Shown: positions 50,901 to 59,900 of the stretch, piece by piece | How the letters are laid out: every line of letters starts with the position of its first letter | Numbering within the stretch: the first letter of the stretch is position 1 | Source of the DNA: Apostichopus japonicus | Taxonomy: Eukaryota > Echinodermata > Holothuroidea > Aspidochirotida > Stichopodidae | Reading direction: 5' to 3' | Assembly: GCF_037975245.1 (NCBI RefSeq) | Contig: NC_092580.1 | Span: 22,428,501 to 22,492,500, forward strand | Length of the DNA: 64,000 nucleotides | Notes under the pieces: model-generated | The model's database searches: none | Seen by the model: the letters and a program-made list of their open reading frames with translations, nothing else | Told to the model about the DNA's origin: nothing | Translations under genes and position numbers: made by a program

Positions 50901-53900
50901 TGGTGGATCTGTGAGACTGTGACATCACACATTATAAAAATGCCAGCCCCCTATAGGATGTGCCTTGTACCAATGTAAGAATCCCTATCGCCTTAGAATG
51001 ATCCATCCTTTAATAATTTATACTTGCTTACTCTAAGAATTCAAAACGTTTCTTAATATTAGACATTGTTTGGTTTTGAGGTTCATTCAGAATAGTTGAC
51101 ATTTTTCCCCTATTAAGTGCACAATATTACAATTCATGAGAAAAGTTAACATACCATTACAACTTTTGGATTCTTTAAGAAATCGCACAACTTGGTCCAT
51201 CTAGCATCATACTCCTTATTGACCTGACCTCCTATCGGAGGAATCGGAAGCAAAAATCCGGTACCCGACCAATTCAAAACTATCAAAATTTCTTGGCAGT
51301 GCATGACAGATATGATTGGATTAACTTCCTCCAGCATCTGAGCGATGAGCATGGTTAACCTGTTTTCATTCCCTATCACCTCTACCTTCACATCTACTTT
51401 AGTCTCTGTTGCCATGGAAACTGCTGCATCTGCTTTCTTCTTCTTGGACCTTTTACTTGCCGTCTTGGTTTTGGTGGGATCTGATGATATCATTTTCAAA
51501 GAAGAAGATGAAGACAGTGCACCCTCCTTGGAGGTAGGTGGTACCTCTCTGTCACCATCTGGAATGGAAGGAAGGGCACCCTGAACTGGTAATGTCGATG
51601 ATGTAGGGCCTTTTTCTGGTAATGATAATGGTATGTGGACTGTCTGATCACTTCCTTTTGACTGCGCCGTAGGGCTCTCTTTGGTTGGAAGTGGTCCTTT
51701 GATATTTGCTTTAGCACCCTGTGATACTCCTATGGCTGCCGTCAGGGTACCTTTACATTGGAAACAAAATTAATATGCAGGTAGTTTTTGCCACTCTACA
51801 AGATATGTCTGCAAATGCAATTTTTTAAGTTCTACTTCTTAATGCAATATGATGGGTTTTCTTCAACTCTGTTACTGTGTCAAACAGTAGGGCACTGAGA
51901 GGGCTGCAACATGATATTATTTTATTGAAAAACCTGAAAAATATATGTATTCCTAATAACTAATGCATGACAGGCTTATGATGAAACAGTTACAAGCAAA
52001 GTGAAGGATGCATGAAAATCCAGGCAGCTGGAATTCATGTGCATTGTAAAAGTATTTCAAGGAAAGAAAGTAATGAAAAATGATTTCATTTCACAAACTT
52101 TTTCACTAAAGTGGAATGAATTGAACATTAATTATCAATGCTGTTTTTTAATTGACTATTTTATATGTTTTCTGAATGAAAGTGCAAGAATGCCATTTCA
52201 AAGGGACTTGGAGTAACAGTAAAATAAAAATTAAGAAAAAAAAACAATTGGAAACACTATATCCATGTGATGATCTTGAATAAATACAAGACTATAGGAA
52301 TCTTTCTCTGTTCCAATAAATTACAAGGCAGAATTAACTCCTGTTGAGACTATCACAATGTACAGCACAGGACTAATTTAACATACTGTACATAAAGACA
52401 TCAAGAAAAACCTGTTGGAATGGAATTGTGTGCAGTTTCATATGGCACTTGAAGCATGCACCCTCACCTTTTGACCCTGTGTGACTATTAACGCTTGGAC
52501 TAGACAAGGTTATGTCCAAATTTTCACCAAGATGAACCCTGCTGCAATTCTCAAGCAACTTCTCAAATTCAGATGTCTCTATTTCCTGGTCATTTTTTGG
52601 TGACCCTCTCTGGGCTGATTCCACAATAAGCTTTGTAAAACCAAAAGCATTGTTGAAATGACTGTTGCCACCACTCAGGTATATGAAAAATGTCAGCTGA
52701 CATTGGAGACAGAAATCTTCCTGATGGTCTGCACAGAGTTGGAACAAATTCTCAAAGCAAGGCATGTCCTTTCCAGGGTGAACAACTCTCTCTAGGGAGG
52801 ATGTGTCCACATTCATGACAAACACTGATGGGAAGCTTTTCAAGTATGTCTCGAAGTCATCATTGAATACTTTCTTTTCTGCTGATGATCCGATGCCACA
52901 AACCTGCTCATGCAAAGTATTTACTGGACAATTGCCATTATATTTAAGATTAATCCTGACCAACAAGCACAATTTGAGGAAAGCCCGATCTTTAGGTGTG
53001 TTTTGGGAAATAAATTCCTGGGTACAGATAAGGTGTAGAGTCTCCAATGTTGACAGGTCCCTAAAGATTGCTATCCAAGATCTGTTCTCTTTAAATGTGA
53101 AACCACTTTCTTCCAGGTCTCTCCACAACATGGGGTGGTCTCTTTGTTGGAGAATGGGTTCCATTACTCTCAATGTCCTGACAATTGTAGAGTTTCTCTC
53201 TTCCAGAATTTCTTGAGAGGAAACAAAATTTTACATATTTGTGGCATTTACTGGCAAATGCTGTAAACTTAACAAGTTGAAGAAACAGTTGGTAATTCAT
53301 ACTATACTTAGAAGTTGGTCTTCCATAAACAAACACAAGATAAAATAAATTTGACATATCATGCCAAAAAAACTGTAAAACTGAAAAAAAAATTCAATGT
53401 CAATTTTCAAAGATGTATTTACAATTTCTTCACACAAACATATATGCTACTTGTCGTGATGTACACTAAAATCAAGTTTGCAGAAAATCACTTCACAAAG
53501 ATAATCATACATGATTAGGGTAATCAAGCATGAATTTGAGCAGCTTCCGTGGTCCTATGTAAGCAACTTACAATGCATGATACTGCCAAGCTACTTTTCC
53601 TGTTAAGGTCTAACCCATATCCATACCAGTAATGTTGTAGATACTATTGTTTTTGAGTGTATTTCAGGGCTATGTTAGATGAGTTGTTACGAAAAACTGT
53701 AAACTCAAAATTATTTAACTCAATATACCTTAAAAAAATAATAAAATAATGCAAATGAAAGTTTACCTATTTGGACTTCATTGTTGCTCTTTGCATCACT
53801 TTGACTTCCAACATCAGAGTCCATCGATGATGTAGAGTCCTTTTCTGGTAATGATAATGGCATGGGGACTGTCTGATCACTTCCTTTTGACTGCATCGTA

Positions 53901-56900
53901 GGGCTCTCTTTGGGTGGAGGTGGTCCATTGCTATTTGCTTTAGCACCCTCTGATACCCCTCTATTGACAGGGTCCTTTTCTGGTAATGCTAGTGGCATGG
54001 GGACTGTCTGATCACTTCCTTTTGACTGCATTGTAGGGCTCTCATTGGGTGGAGGTGGTCCATTGCTATTTGCTTTAGCACCCTCTGATACCCCTCTATT
54101 GACATCAGAAATGGCTGTCGTTGGGGAATCTTTACATTGGCAAAAAATTAAGATGTTGTAGGTACTATTGTTTTCGAGTGTATTTCAGGGCTATGTTGGA
54201 TGAGTCAGTCAATGAAATCTCTCTTTAATGTCATAGCTTTACACATTTTGTGTTGTTGCTTAAGGCTACGTATCTTCTGATAAAATATCATTGCTATGCA
54301 GATATCTATTCGAGAATTTCTCCAAATATTGTCTGGCATTGAATTTTGCTTTCTCATTGCAACCATTTTCATAGATTCATTAAACGGACCGAATCTTCAG
54401 CGCGACAAACTGTAACGATAAAATTGTAAAGTCAAAATGACTCAAAATGACTAATTAATATAATGAATTCATCCAAATCAAACTTTACCTATTTGGACTT
54501 CATTGTTGCTCTTTGTATCACTTTGACCACCAACATCAGCGTCCATCTTTCCACCCTGGGATGCCTTGATGAGATCGAAAACTTTGTCATCAGAACTAAC
54601 CAATTCTAATTCTTCTTTGAGGGATAGGTGTGTTTGCAGAAACTTGCAGGCATAGCTAATGTCACAGTAATCACCACAAATGTTTACAAAGTAGTTTAAT
54701 TTGTTCATTACAGATGGCTTGGCTCCTTCTTTTTCTTTTCCAAAGAATGACAAAAACTTCAATGCACTTGCACCTTGTGTGACAAAGTTGCTCTTGACGA
54801 CAAATACTTTTGGAAATTTCAAGAGGAACTCCTGCAAACTTGGACAGTTGTACCGAGTTTCCACAATTTCGTGGTCTGAAGCAATTTCTTCAAATTGTTC
54901 TTTGAGCTCCATTAAACATATTTTGGAAGGTTTGTTAGATCTGCTACGATTTTCCAAAATTAATTGAAGTTTTAGTCTGTTTCTGTGAAATGTAGTGTTC
55001 AGTGCAACAAAATCTTTGGACATGCAGAGTGACTTTGCCACTTTGTTAGAATACTGTTTCATAAACTCTTCAACAGTGTTATCAGGGTTCTCATCAAGTG
55101 ATAAAAATTTCTTCTTGAATTCTGTCCAGCTCATTGGGTATCCTTGAGATTTTAATCTATCTTTTACAAAGTCCTCGGTCAATGCCTTGGTAGGCTGTTT
55201 TTGTAACTTTTTGGTGACAGACGTTGGGCTACCTTGATCTTTTTTACCTATTAGCAAGGAAAGAAAGTTAACATATATAGTGAATGAATGATGTGGCAGC
55301 AGTTAGTGGTTACTTGACTTGTACGGGGATGTGGAGAGCTAACCTTCAAATTAGCTTGTTGGAAAGCCGTAATAAGAATAACTAGCCAGGGCTCAAATTT
55401 AACTGATCGTCCTAGACAACCCAAAATTAAGTCTGACAACCTAAAACCCTGCTCAGGTTGTCCGACGGGTGAACTGCTTATTTGCCATAGGTGTTCAACA
55501 CTTCCAACAAATTACTATTCTCTAAAATAAAAAAACCGCCGTAAATATTATATTGTAGCTTTTGGTATCGCCCCTCCCCCGATTCGTATTAGAAATAGCG
55601 TAAGAAATAAATCACATTTTGGTACGTTCCGTAAAAAGGGGGAAATCTTACACTTCAGCTGTAATATGCATACTCTACGTATGCACTAATGGTTATGCGC
55701 AGTAATGTATACTTCGTACCCTACAGAGTACAGACCCTCGTGGCAGCGCGACCACACTTGCCTTCTTCCTCACGACCGCGCACGTACAGTATGACCAGGG
55801 AGTTGTTATGGTTCAACTCCCTTGGTATGACAAGCTAGCTGGAGAACAACGTGTATGAGTACTACCAAAGATAATAATCCTCCTTTGGAAATATCTTTGG
55901 TACTACTAATAGAATTCTATGGTACTACTATACTGTGCATGTGGGCATACCTCATGCTCATTTCTGTAGCTGCAATATTCGAATACCCTGCATGGGCTTA
56001 CCATGTCTCAGGAAGTGAACAGAAACAAACCCAGAAATCATTTTTCACCACCAGAGAATTTCTGCAACCCAAAATAATTAATGTGTGATACACCCTATTT
56101 CTATGCATACACCACACATGGGCGTCAACAGGTGGGGGACGGGGGGACATGTCCCCCCCACTTTCAAAAGTGGAGGGGATATCATATCATTTGTCCCCCT
56201 CACTTTTCAGAGCAGTTATTAAAAAAATCACATGCATATGCGCGATTTTCTATCACAATTGCTGAGCTGATTCAAGTAGAATCTAACTTAAGAATCATCA
56301 ATAAATTGCACTGGAAATTAGAACAGTGCTTGGCCCTTTATCCCCCTTCCTCTGATATTCACCCTCCCCGCTTCATCCGAGACCTCTGATAAAAGTTTGT
56401 GCGATGTTTGAACGATGTTTTAGAGTGTTTTGTGGAAGCACCCCTTCTCGCCAGAAATGGAATTCCCCTTGCCCTACACTGTGAATCAGAGAAAACGACG
56501 CATTTCAACTTGAAAACAAGTCGAAGACCCCACCAGGAAGGTAATATCATATATTTTAGGCCCTACAGACAGTATTCTGCCTGTATGCAGGGTATTATAT
56601 GATACCAAACTACCGAAAATATTTCGTTTGAGATGGACGCTGTGTAATTCGTCTCCCTTGGTGTCAGAACGGCATCTTTCCACCAGTACTTTCTGTCGGA
56701 ATTTAGTTTTGTGAGACAAAATTTCTCCTCACAGATCTGGTTCTGATGTAACTAAAAACGACTCAGGAAGGCCGTCTCCTGCGATCTAGGGGGTCTTATG
56801 TACCCAAAATTTTCTGGTACGCTACGCGCCAACTAATGGTGGCGCTCAGCTTAGATAGTATAGTGTCCCCCTCACTTTCTGAAACCTGCTGACGCCCATG

Positions 56901-59900
56901 ACACCATATATAGCTCTTCACTACAGTTCTGTTCAATATTTGTCGATCTCTGTAAGGGTAGACTTTAGTCACTAGTAAGAGTAAGATTTAAGCCTCAGAA
57001 CGATAGACTAGGCCTGCGTAGTCTAATGTTACGGTATACCTACAAGGCTAAATTGAAACATTTCAGTATTTCTTATCTACGGATCTCGTGCAATGTGCCG
57101 CCATTTTAAAAATCCAAGTGCTTTCATTTGGACAACCAAAAATCGTTCAGACGACCAAATATGATGGCAAGGCTGTCCGAAGGAAGGACAACCTTAAAAA
57201 GTTTCTTAAAAATGAGTAATGGGACTAACTCTTGCAATTCTGTCAAGTGATATTTTAAGGTTTTCTGATCATATGAGCAATAAACCATCAAGGCACAATC
57301 ATAAGTCTAATTCAGTTCACCGGCTCTTAAGATTTGCACATATTTATCTCCAAAGGCTTTAGACCACTAACACAGGAAATAGATATTTATAATTCTCTAC
57401 TCCTTACAAACAAATGGTAAGTGAGCTTAATTTTAAATACCACCATGTTAATACAAATATATACAAATGGCAAAACTACATGTAGATGATATATAGCCTA
57501 TGTAGTCATCTAAAAGTACACTTTTTTAATTGTATAATTCAGTATCAAATTTGGTTAGACCAAAAGCAGTCCTAATGGTGTGCTTTTCAAACAAAGGGCA
57601 TTTACTGCCAATGGGGTTCATTTTTGTACTTTACAATCTGTTATAAACATGGGTTGTCATTTATCTTTCCTGCTTTGTCGTTTTCTTTTAGCAACCCTCC
57701 ACTCAGTGACAACCCAGGAAAAAATGTACCTCAAATTTACCGCGGTAACATACCACACTTTTACCCCGGTAAAACCGGGGTAAAAACGCGGTAAATTTGT
57801 TGTACATTACCGCGGTGTTTTGGCCCTATGGACGGGGTAAACCGCGGTTTACCGCAGTAAATTACCACAAATTTACCATGGTTTTACCTCACTTTTACCC
57901 CAATTTTACCGCAATTTACCACGGTGTTACCATACTTTTACCGCGCTTTTACTACACTTTTACTACGCTTTTACCCCAAATTTACCACAGTTTTACCGTT
58001 CTTTTACCCCAATTTTACCATATATTTACCACGCTTTTACCACAGTTTACCGTTCTTTTACCCCAAGTTTACCCTAGATTGACCATGCATTTACTACACT
58101 TTTACCCTAAATTTACCACGGTTTTACCGTTCTTTTACCCCAATTTTACCGTAGATTTACCACGCTTTTACCTTAGTTTTACCTCAATTTACCATACTTT
58201 TACCACGCTTTTACCCCAATTTTACCGTAGATTTACTACGCTTTTACCTTAGTTTTACCTCAATTTACCATGATTTTACACTAATTGTAGGACAGTTTTA
58301 CCTAACATTGAGCATGATTTTGTCCTAACTTCGATCAGCATGTATACCATATATTTCTTTGAATTTCACCCATCAGTGTACTGTATCATAATTTGGCTAT
58401 ATGCCTTTACCCTTATTGTAATGGTTGTAAGCCTGACATGTAAGTCCTCAGTTGTAGAATGCAACAGTTTTTAATTCATCAAATCCATGGAGGTTTCACA
58501 CATGAGAAAGCTTTGTTGAATTTCAATTACCCTAGATGGTATGATTCCTGACTCTCTTCTTTTGACTTAATTGGTAGTCCAGATTGGACTTTTTCATCTC
58601 TTATTGTCCTCAAAGAATTGTTTTAAATGGAAAGAGTACTCTGATCATAGATACATAGACTTGTCAAGTCATTTAATGGACCTGACAGAGAATACCCAAA
58701 TCTGAGGACACTGATTGGTCAATTTTTGTGTGCCACAGTGTTGAGGCACAGAAGCTATGCCTTATGTGTGCTAGTTTATATAGTTCTTTTTTCATTTTAA
58801 AGGCTTTTATGTTCTCCCTAATAATGAAAAAAGAATTAATTGTTGTCTCCTCTCAAATATATCAGGGATTCCATGAAGGAATTCTCTATGTATCTATCCT
58901 CTGCTTGTTATTTTTTAGGAAAAGAGATGCATACTATAACATATAAGAATAGCAGTTTGTCTCTCTTCTTTATTCAACTAATATCCACAGGTAATTAATA
59001 TTGCCAACATTAAGATATGAATAGAACAAAAGGTTTGTCATATCAGTATTGCAAAAATATGGGACAAAATCATGGAAAATTGCTGTAAATGTACCATCAT
59101 GTTTCATAGTGTGACCCATACATGTTCTACTGTGGTAAAATCATGGTACAAATATGGTAAATTTACCATAGTATAATTGCACCATATAGTTTTACCCTAT
59201 TTTTACTGTGGTTAATCATGGCACAATTGTAGGAATTTCACATATGTAGTTTATGTACCATATAAACTTACCCTACTTTTACTACAGTAATATCATGGTA
59301 AAACTATGGTAAATTTACCGTAGTAAATGTACCACGCTTTTACCCTACTTTTACCGCGGTAATACCATGGTAAAACTGTGGTTAATTTACCGTAGTAAAT
59401 GTACCGCACTTTTACCCTACTTATACCGTGGTAATATCATGGTAAAACTGCGGTAAATTTACCGCGGTAAATGTACCACACTTTTACCCTACTTTTACCG
59501 CGGTAATACCATGGTAAAACTGTGGTAAATTTACCGTAGTAAATGTACCACACTTTTACCGCGGTAAAACCATGGTAAAACTGCGGTAAAATTACCGCGG
59601 TAAATGTACCCCACTTTTACCCTACTTTTACCGCGGTAATACCATGGTAAAACTGTGGTAAATTTACCGTAGTAAATGTACCACACTTTTACCGCGGTAA
59701 AACCATGGTAAAACTGCGGTAAATTTACCGCAGTAAATGTACCGCACTTTTACCCTACTTATACCGTGGTAATATCATGGTAAAACTGCGGTAAATTTAC
59801 CGCGGTAAATGTACCACACTTTTACCCTACTTTTACCGTGGTAATACCATGGTAAAACTGTGGTAAATTTACCGTAGTAAATGTACCACACTTTTACCGC

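Noticed and set aside
57797-58252. Open frame of 151 codons on the plus strand, rich in Phe, Tyr, Thr and Leu
   Set aside because: It is the translation of a (T)TTTACC repeat array inside a mobile element; no start context, domain or homologue.
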